A stretch of 64,000 bases of DNA from Salipiger bermudensis (GTDB taxonomy: Bacteria; Pseudomonadota; Alphaproteobacteria; Rhodobacterales; Rhodobacteraceae), in assembly GCF_020171625.1 (NCBI RefSeq), contig NZ_JAIUZY010000001.1:186001-250000 (forward strand). The letters run 5' to 3'. Of this stretch, positions 44,774 through 53,059 are shown in pieces. A program made the translations under genes and the position numbers. Position 1 is the first letter of the stretch. Each line of letters begins with the position of its first letter. Under the pieces are notes generated by a model. It saw only the letters and a program-made list of their open reading frames with translations. It did no database searches and was not told the DNA's origin.

Positions 44774-45748
44774 TCAGTCCAGGCTCATCAGGAAGGCGAC
44801 GAGCCGGTCGAGCCGGTCGCCCTGCAGGTCGGGATAGGGGGGCATGTCGATATCGGGCTTCATCGCGTGCGTGTTGGTGATCCACCGCGCCATGGTCTCG
44901 GGCGTGATGTCGTAAAGGCCCGCGCCCAGTTTCTCGCGGCTGGCGAGATGGGTGAGGTCGGGGCCCACGGGGCCCTGGGCCTCGGTGCCGCGGATGGTGT
45001 GGCAGGCGCCGCATCCTTCGGCCTGGAAGATCTCGAGGCCTGGGTCGCCCTCGGCGACCTCTGCGGGCGCGGCCTGCGCCGTGAGCCACGCATCAAAAGC
45101 CTCCTGCTCCATGACGATGGTATCGAAGCGCATCAGCGCGTGGGCGCCGCCGCAATACTCGGCGCAGAGCCCGCCCCAGTTGCCGGTGGCGACTGGCGTC
45201 AGCGCCAGCGTCGTCTCACGGCCCGGGATCATGTCCATCTTTCCGCCAAGGGCGGGCACCCAGAAGGAGTGGATCACATCGTCTGCGGTCAGCCGGAAGA
45301 ACGCGGTGCGGTCGACGGGAAGCCGGATCTCGTTTGCGGTGACGACCTCGCCCTCGGGTGTTTCGTAGATCACCCGCCACCACCAGCGCTCGCCGTCCAC
45401 GCGCACCGTCAGGTCGCCCTCGTCGGCGGTAATGTCGCGCAGGATGACGAGGCCCCAGACCAGAAGCGCGCCCACCACGACCGTGGGAAACACCGCGCCG
45501 CCCCAGAGGATGAAGCGTCGCGCCTGCGTCTCGAGCGACGGGTCGACCTGCCGGCGATGCGCATAGACCGCGGCCCCGATCACGAGGCACCAGATCAGCA
45601 CGGCGCCGATCAGCAGCACCCAGAACAGGTCTTCGACCCGCTGCGCCTCGGCGCCGGCGGAGGCCAGCCAGTTGTGACGCCCCTCGCATCCCGCGAGGAG
45701 CGCCGGACCGATAAGAAGAATGCCGCGCCGCAACAGTTGCCCCGTCAA
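44774..45748 (-). CDS. coxB: Cytochrome c oxidase subunit II with fused cytochrome c
   Basis: A 324-residue lipoprotein-type subunit II. LLAGC (Cys21) is a lipobox, two membrane helices follow (about 40-60 and 82-104), and the CuA domain has His160, Cys195, Glu197, Cys199, His203 and Met206. A C-terminal haem c domain carries CGACH at 246-250 and a Met in DIDMPPYPD, so electrons can pass from c to CuA inside one chain, as in caa3 oxidases. The start is TTG with a weak ribosome site; a TTG five codons later is an alternative. First gene of the oxidase operon. Confidence 0.92.
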   Translation of the reverse strand: MTGQLLRRGILLIGPALLAGCEGRHNWLASAGAEAQRVEDLFWVLLIGAVLIWCLVIGAAVYAHRRQVDPSLETQARRFILWGGAVFPTVVVGALLVWGLVILRDITADEGDLTVRVDGERWWWRVIYETPEGEVVTANEIRLPVDRTAFFRLTADDVIHSFWVPALGGKMDMIPGRETTLALTPVATGNWGGLCAEYCGGAHALMRFDTIVMEQEAFDAWLTAQAAPAEVAEGDPGLEIFQAEGCGACHTIRGTEAQGPVGPDLTHLASREKLGAGLYDITPETMARWITNTHAMKPDIDMPPYPDLQGDRLDRLVAFLMSLD

Positions 45749-45841
45749 ATCCCGTTTCCCTAGGGGCGCAACCTGCGACGGCGCGTCGCGGTTCCCGAAA
45801 ATGTGACGCGGAGTGAGATCTTTGCGCGGAACCCGCGCGGC

Positions 45842-46885
45842 TCAGACCTTGCCGGAGGCCGAGAGCAGGATGGCGAAGGGGCGGGTGGCATCGATTTCGG
45901 CCATGACGATGATCAGGCTCGCGGTCAGTGGCACCGCCAGCACCGCGCCGGGCAGCCCCCAGAGCGCGCTCCAGAACGCCAGTGCGAAGAGCACCACGAA
46001 GGGGCTCAGATTGAACGCCCGGCTCATCATCCGCGGCTCGAGATAGCCTGCGACAAAGAGCTGCGCCGCGGTCAGCGAGACCGCCACCAGAGAGGCCACG
46101 GTGAAGGAGCCGAACTGCGCAAGGCTCAGCAGCACCGGGAAGATCACCCCAATCAGCGAGCCAATATAGGGGATATAGTTCAGCAGGGCGATGAGGATCG
46201 CCCAGAACAAGGCGAAGTCGATGCCGAAGAGCAGCATCACCCCGAAGGACAGGGCGCCGAGGATCACGTTCACCACCGTCTTCACCGACAGGTAGTCGCC
46301 GATCCGGTTGTTGATGCGGTTGATCAGAACGATGGTGCGGTTCTCGGCATCGGCGTTGCCCTCGAGCGCGAGGTTGAGCTTGCGCGCCATGCTCTCGCGC
46401 TCCGCCGTCAGGAACGAGGCGTAGAGCACCACGAGGAACAGCGTGCCGCCGAGGCCGCGGATCGACAGGATCACCGGCCCGATGAACGGCTGGATCTCGA
46501 GCCGGCCGAAGGTCATCGCGCGCAGCTTGGCCCAGCTCGGCTCATCGTCGAGCCCGACAAGTTGCGCCACATGGGTCATCAGGCTCTCGAGGTTGGCCTT
46601 GTAGCTCGGCAGTACGGCGGCGACCTGTGTGAAGGTGTCGAGCACGTAGGTGAAGAGCGCCACCAGCACGACGGTAAAGGCAAGCAGCACGAGGACGCGT
46701 CGGAGGATCGATGGCAGCAGGCCGATCACCGGCACCCGACCGAGGCGCGCGGTCACGTCGAACAGGATGTAGACCGAGATCACCGCCATCAGCACCGGCA
46801 ACAGGACCGGTTTGCCGATGTGCAGAATGAAGCCGATCATGATGAGCAGCGCGAGCAGGTAGGTGGTTTGTCTCAGGGTGACCAT
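45842..46885 (-). CDS. AI-2E family transporter (PerM/TqsA-like)
   Basis: A 347-residue membrane protein. The N-terminal hairpin of helices (LLALLIMIGFILHIGKPVLL), central amphipathic part, and the C-terminal block NYIPYIGSLIGVIFPVLL with YLEPRMMSRAFNLSPFVVL are the family signature. Members export autoinducer-2 or act as Na+/H+ antiporters, so the cargo is not known. Transcribed alone, 93 bases upstream of the oxidase operon on the same strand. Confidence 0.87.
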   Translation of the reverse strand: MVTLRQTTYLLALLIMIGFILHIGKPVLLPVLMAVISVYILFDVTARLGRVPVIGLLPSILRRVLVLLAFTVVLVALFTYVLDTFTQVAAVLPSYKANLESLMTHVAQLVGLDDEPSWAKLRAMTFGRLEIQPFIGPVILSIRGLGGTLFLVVLYASFLTAERESMARKLNLALEGNADAENRTIVLINRINNRIGDYLSVKTVVNVILGALSFGVMLLFGIDFALFWAILIALLNYIPYIGSLIGVIFPVLLSLAQFGSFTVASLVAVSLTAAQLFVAGYLEPRMMSRAFNLSPFVVLFALAFWSALWGLPGAVLAVPLTASLIIVMAEIDATRPFAILLSASGKV

Positions 46886-46985
46886 TATGGGCGCATTTCG
46901 AAGTCGGGGGCCTCTGTCCAGCTGCAGCGTTCATGTGCCGCTCTATCCTCATGGCATATCTAGGGTTTCCGCAAGCCGATTACCT

Positions 46986-47013
46986 CCCCGCGACGCCGCT
47001 GCGGGGCGTTTTC
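46986..47013 (+). terminator. Plus-strand hairpin with T tract, no plus-strand gene before it
   Basis: CCCCGC / GCGGGG with a 9-base loop, followed by CGTTTTCTTT on the plus strand. Both neighbouring genes are on the minus strand, so it would end a plus-strand transcript starting in 46886-46985, perhaps a small RNA. No clear promoter is visible. Confidence 0.4.
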
Positions 47014-47059
47014 TTTCATCGTGCCGTCCGAACTCCCGGCAGCGGTCACCCGCCGGTTG

Positions 47060-48178
47060 TCAGAGCCCCTCGTGGAATTCCTCGATCAGATGGCTGACCA
47101 CGGCGCGCATCTGCGCGTCCCCGTCCTCGGGATGTGCCGCAGCCACCGCGCGCTGGCGTGACGAGGAATTGCCCTCGGCCACCACCTCGCGGCAGCGCTC
47201 GACCTCGGCCACGCACCCCAGCGCCGCGGCATCCTCGGCGATCAGCGCGATCAGCTCTTCGGTGAGCACCTCGAAGGGGGTGATCTGCCCGGCGCCGAAA
47301 TCGATCAGACCTTCGGTGATGCCATAGCGCTGCGCCCGCCAACGGTTCTCGCCGATCAGGAAGTTCTCGTAGATCCGCCAGCGCAGGTTCTGCCGCCGCA
47401 GCCGCCAGAGCATCCGCAGGAGGCACTGGTTGATCGCCGCCAGCATCAGCGCGTCCTCGAGCCGCGGCTGGACGTCCATGATCCGGGTCTCGAGGGTCGG
47501 GAAGCGGGACGAGGGGCGCAGGTCCCACCAGATCTTCGAGCTGTCCTCGATGATCTCCAGATCGACCAGCGCCTGCACCGAGCGCTGGTAGTCTTCCCAG
47601 TTGGTGAACTGTGGCGGCAGCCCGGTGCGCGGCAGGTTGTCGAAGACCGAGATGCGGTAGCTCGCCAGCCCGGTGTCGATGCCCTGCCAGAACGGCGAGG
47701 ACGTCGACAGCGCCAGCAGATGGGGCAGGAAGTAACTCGCCTGCCGCATCAGGTCGGCGCGCAGCTGATCGTCGCCCAGCCCGACATGCACGTGCATCCC
47801 GCAGATCAGCATCCGCTGCACCACGCCGCCGAGATCGCGCCGCAGGTCGCGATAGCGCTCCTTGTCGGTGTGGCTCTGGTTCTTCCAGTGCGCCAGCGGA
47901 TGGCACGACGCGGCGATTGGCGCGAGATTGAAGCGCGCCGCGTGCTTCGAAATCGCCGCCCGCAGCCGTCTGAGATCGTCACGCGCCGTCGCGATGTCGG
48001 CACAGGGTTGGGTGCCGATCTCGATCTGGCACTGCAGGTATTCCGGGCTGACCTGCCCCTCGAGCTCCTGGCTGCAGGCCTCGAGCAGGCTTTTGGGCGC
48101 TTCACTCAGAGCCAATGTGTCGCGATCGACAAGAAGGTACTCCTCCTCGATCCCGAGGCTGAACTCAGGCATCTGCAT
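47060..48178 (-). CDS. Carboxylate-amine ligase, YbdK / GCS2 family
   Basis: A 372-residue enzyme of the glutamate-cysteine ligase 2 family, with weak gamma-glutamylcysteine or other amide-ligase activity in characterised relatives. [13 protein letters not shown] at the N-terminus holds the metal-binding Glu residues, [12 protein letters not shown] and [17 protein letters not shown] are the other core motifs, and [10 protein letters not shown] lies near the nucleotide site. ATG at 48178 has AAAGGAGG about 6 bases upstream. The true substrate is unknown. Confidence 0.87.
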   Translation of the reverse strand: MQMPEFSLGIEEEYLLVDRDTLALSEAPKSLLEACSQELEGQVSPEYLQCQIEIGTQPCADIATARDDLRRLRAAISKHAARFNLAPIAASCHPLAHWKNQSHTDKERYRDLRRDLGGVVQRMLICGMHVHVGLGDDQLRADLMRQASYFLPHLLALSTSSPFWQGIDTGLASYRISVFDNLPRTGLPPQFTNWEDYQRSVQALVDLEIIEDSSKIWWDLRPSSRFPTLETRIMDVQPRLEDALMLAAINQCLLRMLWRLRRQNLRWRIYENFLIGENRWRAQRYGITEGLIDFGAGQITPFEVLTEELIALIAEDAAALGCVAEVERCREVVAEGNSSSRQRAVAAAHPEDGDAQMRAVVSHLIEEFHEGL

Positions 48179-48250
48179 CGACCCCTCCTTTCGATGGCGT
48201 TCGCCGAGGAAAGCAGAGCGGACGCCGCCGGGCAAGCCCGGCGATCGGTC

Positions 48251-48670
48251 TCAGCCGTGATCGGCCAGCAGATTGGAGAAACATCCCTGCCGCAGGCCGA
48301 GCACCGAGAGCGCGTCGTCCTCGTGTTGCTGGATGATCGGGATGACCGAGTTGATCCCGACCCACGAGCGCAGGATCATCTTGGCGACGGACAGCGACAG
48401 CTTGGTTGGGCAGTAATAGACCTTGAGCGTCTGGCTGCCCCGGCCGCAGAAGAAGCCGGCCTTCAGGGCCTGAAGCTGCATGAGCTTCACATAGTCCCAC
48501 TCGATGGCGGTGACGCCGGACAGGTCAACCAGATGCTTCTGGGCCGGATGGGCATCCGGGTGCCGGGTATACGCCCGGAAAGCTTGGATATTTTCGTCGA
48601 TCAGGATGCGGTCCTCGAACCGGAGATACACAACCCCTGATCTGGGCAGAATTCGGAAAGCGACAGGCAT
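48251..48670 (-). CDS. Uncharacterised STAS-like protein
   Basis: A 139-residue soluble protein. ILPRSGVVYLRFEDRILIDE, KHLVDLSGVTAIEWDYVKLM and LKVYYCPTKLSLSVAKMI give a strand-helix pattern like the STAS/SpoIIAA fold, with a DLSGVT loop where STAS anti-sigma antagonists carry their phospho-Ser. This likeness is by eye. A GTG at 48685 gives a longer frame, but TTGAAT (48712-48707) and AATAAG (48690-48685) look like a promoter whose start point would fall inside that extension, favouring ATG 48670. It ends 73 bases before ybdK. Confidence 0.65.
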   Translation of the reverse strand: MPVAFRILPRSGVVYLRFEDRILIDENIQAFRAYTRHPDAHPAQKHLVDLSGVTAIEWDYVKLMQLQALKAGFFCGRGSQTLKVYYCPTKLSLSVAKMILRSWVGINSVIPIIQQHEDDALSVLGLRQGCFSNLLADHG

Positions 48671-48858
48671 AAGGCAGCTCACCACTTATTTGTTAAAAAT
48701 GTACTTATTCAATCGAGAGCGGGCGTCCGCGAACTCTGCGGCCCCGCTTCGTGCCCTGAGGTATGCCCCGAGCGGCCGTGTGGTGCAAGTCAGGCGGGTA
48801 GGACTTTTGCCGATCGCAACCACGAAGACACGTCTCAGGACATAGCCTGCACGCGAAA

Positions 48859-48885
48859 CGCCCCGGATCGGTCAGATCCGGGGCG
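48859..48885 (-). terminator. Terminator after mmsA
   Basis: CGCCCCGGATC / GATCCGGGGCG, an 11-base perfect stem with a 5-base loop, 30 bases past the mmsA stop and followed by TTTCG on the minus strand. Confidence 0.75.
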
Positions 48886-48914
48886 CCTGCTCTCATCCGT
48901 AATTCGGATGCGTG

Positions 48915-50414
48915 TCAGTCCATGGCCTTGAAGTTGAACTCGCCGCCTTCCTTAATCCCCGAGAACCAGCGCGCGGTGACGGTCTTGGTCTTGGTGTAGA
49001 AGCGGAAGGCGTCGGGGCCGTACTGGTTGAGATCACCGAAGGCGGATTTCTTCCAGCCTCCGAAGGTATGGTACGACAGCGGCACCGGGATCGGGAAGTT
49101 GATGCCGACCATGCCCACGTTGACCCGGTGCGCGAAATCGCGCGCGGTGTCGCCGTCGGCGGTGTAGATCGCCGTGCCGTTGCCGTAGGGGTTGTCGATC
49201 ACCAGATCGAGCGCCTCCTCATACGATCCCGCGCGAACCTGGCTCAGCACCGGGCCGAAGATCTCTTCCTTGTAGATGTCCATGTCCGGCGTGACGTTGT
49301 CGAACATCGACGGGCCCACGAAGAAGCCGTTCTCGTAGCCCTGGAGCGTGAAGTCGCGTCCGTCGACCACCAGCTTGGCGCCCTGATCCACACCCGAGCT
49401 GATCAGGCCCTCGATGCGGCTCTTGGCGGCGCCGGTGATGACGGGGCCATAATCCACGTCCTCGCCCGCGGTATAGGGGCCGACCTTGAGCTTCTCGATG
49501 CGCGGCACCAGCTTCTCGACCAGCGCGTCGGCGGTTTCCTGACCCACCGGAACGGCCACCGAGATCGCCATGCAGCGTTCGCCCGCGGCGCCGAAGCCTG
49601 CGCCCACGAGCGCGTCGGCCGCCTTGTCGAGATCGGCGTCGGGCATGATGATCATGTGGTTCTTGGCGCCGCCGAAGCACTGGGCCCGCTTGCCGTTGCT
49701 GGCGGCCCGGCCATAGATGTACTGCGCGATCGGGGTCGAGCCGACAAAGCCCACCGCCGCGATGTCCTCGTTGTCGAGGATCGCGTCGACCACTTCCTTG
49801 TCACCGTTCACCACCTGCAGCACGCCCTCGGGCAGGCCGGCCTCGATGATCAGCTCTGCAAGGCGCAGCGAGGTCGAGGGCACGCGCTCGGACGGCTTGA
49901 GGATCATGGCGTTGCCGCAGGCCAGAGCCGGGGCCATCTTCCACAGCGGGATCATGGCGGGGAAGTTGAACGGGGTGATGCCCGCCACAACGCCGAGCGG
50001 CTGGCGCATCGAGTAGAGGTCGATGCCGGGGCCGCCATTGTCGGTGTACTCGCCCTTGAGCATGTGCGGCGCGCCCATGCAGACCTCGACCACCTCGAGA
50101 CCACGCTGCACGTCGCCACGGGCGTCGGGCAGGGTCTTGCCGTGCTCCATCGAGAGCATCTCGGCCAGCTCGTCCATGTGTTCGTTGATCAGGGCACCGA
50201 ACTTCATCATCACGCGGGCGCGGCGCTGCGGGTTGGTCGCACCCCAGGCCTTCTGGGCCTCGGCGGCCTTGGCGACCGCGTCGTTGAGCTCCTCGACGGT
50301 GGCGAGCGGCGTCTTGGCGATGGCTTCGCCGGTGGCCGGGTTGAACACCTCGGTGAAGCGGCCCGAGGTGCCCTTCACGTGCTGTCCGTTGATGAAATGC
50401 GTCAGTTCTTTCAT
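48915..50414 (-). CDS. mmsA: CoA-acylating methylmalonate-semialdehyde dehydrogenase
   Basis: Oxidises methylmalonate semialdehyde (and malonate semialdehyde) with NAD and CoA, releasing CO2 and propionyl-CoA or acetyl-CoA, in valine, beta-alanine and inositol breakdown. The 499-residue aldehyde dehydrogenase has PFNFPAMIPLWKMAPALACG, GFVGSTPIAQYIYGRAA and KRAQCFGGAKNHMIIMPDAD. The active-site Cys is in GAGFGAAGERCMAISVAV, and the MmsA-type end is WFSGIKEGGEFNFKAMD-like. AGGAGG lies 7 bases before the ATG. It is divergent from a LysR gene. Confidence 0.95.
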   Translation of the reverse strand: MKELTHFINGQHVKGTSGRFTEVFNPATGEAIAKTPLATVEELNDAVAKAAEAQKAWGATNPQRRARVMMKFGALINEHMDELAEMLSMEHGKTLPDARGDVQRGLEVVEVCMGAPHMLKGEYTDNGGPGIDLYSMRQPLGVVAGITPFNFPAMIPLWKMAPALACGNAMILKPSERVPSTSLRLAELIIEAGLPEGVLQVVNGDKEVVDAILDNEDIAAVGFVGSTPIAQYIYGRAASNGKRAQCFGGAKNHMIIMPDADLDKAADALVGAGFGAAGERCMAISVAVPVGQETADALVEKLVPRIEKLKVGPYTAGEDVDYGPVITGAAKSRIEGLISSGVDQGAKLVVDGRDFTLQGYENGFFVGPSMFDNVTPDMDIYKEEIFGPVLSQVRAGSYEEALDLVIDNPYGNGTAIYTADGDTARDFAHRVNVGMVGINFPIPVPLSYHTFGGWKKSAFGDLNQYGPDAFRFYTKTKTVTARWFSGIKEGGEFNFKAMD

Positions 50415-50455
50415 GATCGCGCCTCCTGCTGGTCGGATTTGCCGCAAACTTAGTC

Positions 50456-50512
50456 TTGCGCAAATGCAGGCGACAGAGGTAATCGGGCAAAAGGGTTTTG
50501 CAAAAATGCAGG
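50456..50512. promoter_or_regulatory. Duplicated palindrome-plus-ATGCAGG element between mmsA and lysR
   Basis: TTGCGCAAATGCAGG (50456-50470) and TTTTGCAAAAATGCAGG (50496-50512) are each a palindrome followed by ATGCAGG, with the shared ends 42 bases apart. This suits two sites for the divergent LysR regulator, the second overlapping its own ribosome-binding region. Confidence 0.5.
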
Positions 50513-50519
50513 TGTGCCG

Positions 50520-51416
50520 ATGCGCGGGAACTGGGACGATTTGCGGATTTTCCTTGCCGTGGCGCGGGGAGACAGCCTCTCCGGCGCCGGCCGGGTCCTG
50601 CGCATGGACCCGGCCACGGTGGGCCGCCGCATCGGCAGGCTCGAGGAAAATCTCGGCCAGCCGCTCTTTGCCAAGAGCCCGCAGGGCTACGCGCTGACCG
50701 AGGCCGGGGCGCGGCTGCTGTCGCACGCCGAAGAGGCCGAGCAGGCGCTCGGGCAGGGCGCCGAGGCGGTGCGCGGCGCGGGCGAGGGCCTGTCGGGGCA
50801 GATCCGCATCGGCGCACCTGATGGCTGCGCCAACTTCCTCTTGCCGCAGGTCTGCGCCGAGATCGGCGCGCAAAACCCTGATCTCGAGATCCAGATCGTG
50901 GCCCTGCCGCGCATCGTGAACCTGTCCAAGCGCGAGGCCGACATCGCCATCGGCGTCTCAGCCCCCACCGCCGGGCGGCTGGTGGTGCAGAAACTCGCCG
51001 ACTACAAGCTGCACCTCGCCGCCTCCGAGGCGTATCTCGCGCAGCATCCACCTATCAACAGCCGCGCCGATCTGCGCGATCACCGCATCGTGGGCTATAT
51101 CCCCGACATGATCTTCGACAAGGAACTCGACTACCTCGCGGACCTGGGAATCGAGCGGGTCGGGTTGGCCTCGAACAGCGTTTCGGTGCAGTTCCACTGG
51201 CTACGTCAGCACGCGGGCCTTGGCATCGTGCACGATTTCGCGCTGCCCGCGGCACCGGGGCTGCGCAAGGTGCTGCCGGAAGAGGTCGAGATCACCCGCA
51301 GCTTCTATCTCGTGCGCCACGAGGACGACCGCCGGCTCGGGCGGCTCAACGCCTTCGCAGGAGCGCTGGCGCAGGGGATTCGCAAAGAACTAACCCTGCT
51401 CGAAGGTCTGACTTGA
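50520..51416 (+). CDS. LysR-family regulator, probable regulator of mmsA
   Basis: A 298-residue regulator. The helix-turn-helix is at about 5-62 (WDDLRIFLAVARGDSLSGAG, LRMDPATVGRRIGRLEENL), then the effector domain (GLSGQIRIGAPDGCANFLLP). ATG at 50520 is chosen; a GTG two codons earlier is also possible. Divergent arrangement and the duplicated element in the 105-base space point to control of mmsA and of itself. Confidence 0.87.
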   Translation: MRGNWDDLRIFLAVARGDSLSGAGRVLRMDPATVGRRIGRLEENLGQPLFAKSPQGYALTEAGARLLSHAEEAEQALGQGAEAVRGAGEGLSGQIRIGAPDGCANFLLPQVCAEIGAQNPDLEIQIVALPRIVNLSKREADIAIGVSAPTAGRLVVQKLADYKLHLAASEAYLAQHPPINSRADLRDHRIVGYIPDMIFDKELDYLADLGIERVGLASNSVSVQFHWLRQHAGLGIVHDFALPAAPGLRKVLPEEVEITRSFYLVRHEDDRRLGRLNAFAGALAQGIRKELTLLEGLT

Positions 51417-51476
51417 CAGATTGTCGCAGCCGCCGGACGCTGGATGCACGCGCAGAGATGGCATGGAGGAGAGCCG

Positions 51477-51911
51477 ATGCAGGTGCAGCAGATTCTGAAG
51501 GACAAGGCCGATGACGGTGTCGTCACCGTGCCCCCCGCCACCACGGTCGCCGATGCGGTGCAGGTGCTGGCGGAACGGCGCATCGGCGGCGTGGTGATCT
51601 CTGAGGATGGCCAGACCCCGCTGGGGATCCTGTCGGAGCGCGACATCGTGCGGGTTCTGTCATCGCAGGGTGCGGACGTGCTCTCGGCCACCGTCGACAC
51701 GCTGATGACCACCAAGCTTCAGACCTGCACCCGGGACGAGGACAGCGACGTGGTGCTGGCGCGGATGACCGAAGGCCGGTTCCGCCACATGCCCGTGGTC
51801 GAAGACGGCGTCATGGTCGGAATGATCTCGATCGGCGACCTCGTGGCGGCACAGATCGCCGAGCTTTCGATGGAGAAAGAAGCGCTTCAGGGCATGATCA
51901 TGGGGCACTGA
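51477..51911 (+). CDS. CBS-domain protein
   Basis: A 144-residue protein made of two CBS motifs (PPATTVADAVQVLAERRIGG, GILSERDIVR; then TRDEDSDVVLARMTEGRFRH, MISIGDLVAAQ), which as a pair bind adenine nucleotides. Stand-alone CBS pairs usually sense energy state and act on a partner that is not identified here. The ATG has GGAGGAGA about 5 bases upstream. Confidence 0.87.
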   Translation: MQVQQILKDKADDGVVTVPPATTVADAVQVLAERRIGGVVISEDGQTPLGILSERDIVRVLSSQGADVLSATVDTLMTTKLQTCTRDEDSDVVLARMTEGRFRHMPVVEDGVMVGMISIGDLVAAQIAELSMEKEALQGMIMGH

Positions 51912-51997
51912 CCGAACCGCCCAAAGCGGTCAGGGGGTTGCATTCAGGGAAGCAATATTGTTGCGTGCCTGAAAACTGACAGATCAGGGGCAGCCCT

Positions 51998-52495
51998 ATG
52001 CGCATCGGCCTATATCCCGGCACCTTCGACCCAATCACGCTTGGTCATATCGACATCATCCGCCGCGCCGCGGCTCTGGTGGATCGACTGGTGATCGGCG
52101 TCGCCATCAATCGCGACAAGGGCCCGCTGTTCGATCTCGAGACGCGCGTCTCGATGATCGAGGCGGAATGCCGGGCGCTCTCGGAGGAAACCGGCACCGA
52201 GATCGTCGCTCACCCGTTCGAGAACCTGCTGATCGACTGCGCGCGCGATGTCGGAGCGCAGATCATCGTCCGCGGCCTGCGGGCGGTGGCGGATTTCGAG
52301 TATGAATTCCAGATGGTCGGGATGAACCGCTCGCTCGACGACAGCATCGAGACGGTGTTCCTGATGGCCGAAGCCCGGCATCAGGCCATCGCCTCGAAGC
52401 TGGTCAAGGAGATCGCCCGGCTTGGCGGTGACGTCAGCAAGTTCGTCACGCCAGCCGTGCACGATGCGCTGGTGAAGCGCTTCGAGGACGCTTAG
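51998..52495 (+). CDS. coaD: Phosphopantetheine adenylyltransferase
   Basis: Transfers AMP from ATP to 4'-phosphopantetheine, the fourth step of coenzyme A synthesis. The 165-residue nucleotidyltransferase has YPGTFDPITLGHIDII at the N-terminus, IIVRGLRAVADFEYEFQM in the middle and the late LVKEIARLGGDVSKFV. Normal length. The last codon overlaps the stop of a convergent small gene. Confidence 0.96.
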   Translation: MRIGLYPGTFDPITLGHIDIIRRAAALVDRLVIGVAINRDKGPLFDLETRVSMIEAECRALSEETGTEIVAHPFENLLIDCARDVGAQIIVRGLRAVADFEYEFQMVGMNRSLDDSIETVFLMAEARHQAIASKLVKEIARLGGDVSKFVTPAVHDALVKRFEDA

Positions 52496-52638
52496 GCGCC
52501 GTAGACCGCGCGGCGGGCGACTTCGGTCTCACGCCCAAGGATGTCGCAGTCCATGCGGGTGCGCTCGGGCAGGTTCTGCAGCGTGTAGAGGGCGCGGCGG
52601 TAGGCGTAGCGGCGGTAGATGCTGTTCAGTACGGTCAT
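52492..52638 (-). CDS. Small basic protein, DUF1127-like, 48 residues
   Basis: MTVLNSIYRRYAYRRALYTL starts a 48-residue Arg-rich protein ending LGRETEVARRAVYGA. The end resembles the neighbouring DUF1127 protein (EAVYG). AAAGGA lies 9 bases before the ATG. Its TAA overlaps the convergent coaD TAG. It is 34 bases downstream of the second small gene, so the two probably form an operon. DUF1127 proteins in related bacteria bind RNA or affect RNA turnover; whether this shorter one does is unknown. Confidence 0.65.
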   Translation of the reverse strand: MTVLNSIYRRYAYRRALYTLQNLPERTRMDCDILGRETEVARRAVYGA

Positions 52639-52672
52639 GTCATCGGTCCTTTGAGTCTGGAGAGGTCGGCGG

Positions 52673-52846
52673 TTAGGCGCGGGCCCGGCCGTAGACGGCC
52701 TCGGATGCGATGCGGCGCAGGTCGCCGCGAGAGATGCCGAGATCGAGCGCGGTGTTGAGGGACATCCGGCGCAGTTCGCGCAGGGTGCGGGTGTACCGGG
52801 CGCGCTGATCGAGGCGGGTTATTAGTGTTGCGAAAAAGCGGGTCAT
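52673..52846 (-). CDS. DUF1127-domain small protein, 57 residues
   Basis: MTRFFATLITRLDQRARYTR begins a 57-residue basic protein whose LRELRRMSLNTALDLGISRG and DLRRIASEAVYG match the DUF1127 domain pattern. GGAG lies 8 bases before the ATG. Relatives in Rhodobacter and Agrobacterium are small RNA-linked or phosphate- and stress-linked proteins. A heat-shock-like promoter candidate lies just upstream. Confidence 0.8.
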   Translation of the reverse strand: MTRFFATLITRLDQRARYTRTLRELRRMSLNTALDLGISRGDLRRIASEAVYGRARA

Positions 52847-52889
52847 GCGGTGTCTCCGTCGCTCCCCCCTTCGTTGCTGTTGGCGCTAA

Positions 52890-52916
52890 CTTAGGGTTTG
52901 CTGCGGCGCAGCACAA
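52890..52916 (-). promoter_or_regulatory. Candidate RpoH-type promoter of the DUF1127 pair
   Basis: TTG (52916-52914) and CCTAAG (52895-52890) on the minus strand are 18 bases apart, as in alphaproteobacterial RpoH promoters (TTG, 17-18 bases, CCTA). It lies about 45 bases before the DUF1127 start. Confidence 0.35.
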
Positions 52917-53059
52917 TTTCCGAAATTCCAACCCCGCCCTGCAGTTTTTGCATGGCGACGGGCGCGGTTGCGTCGCCGCGCGGAGCCGTCAGGAAGTTCT
53001 TAACCTTCCGCACGTAGGGTTAACGGCATCGAGACACCCACGGATCAGGAGGTGATCGC

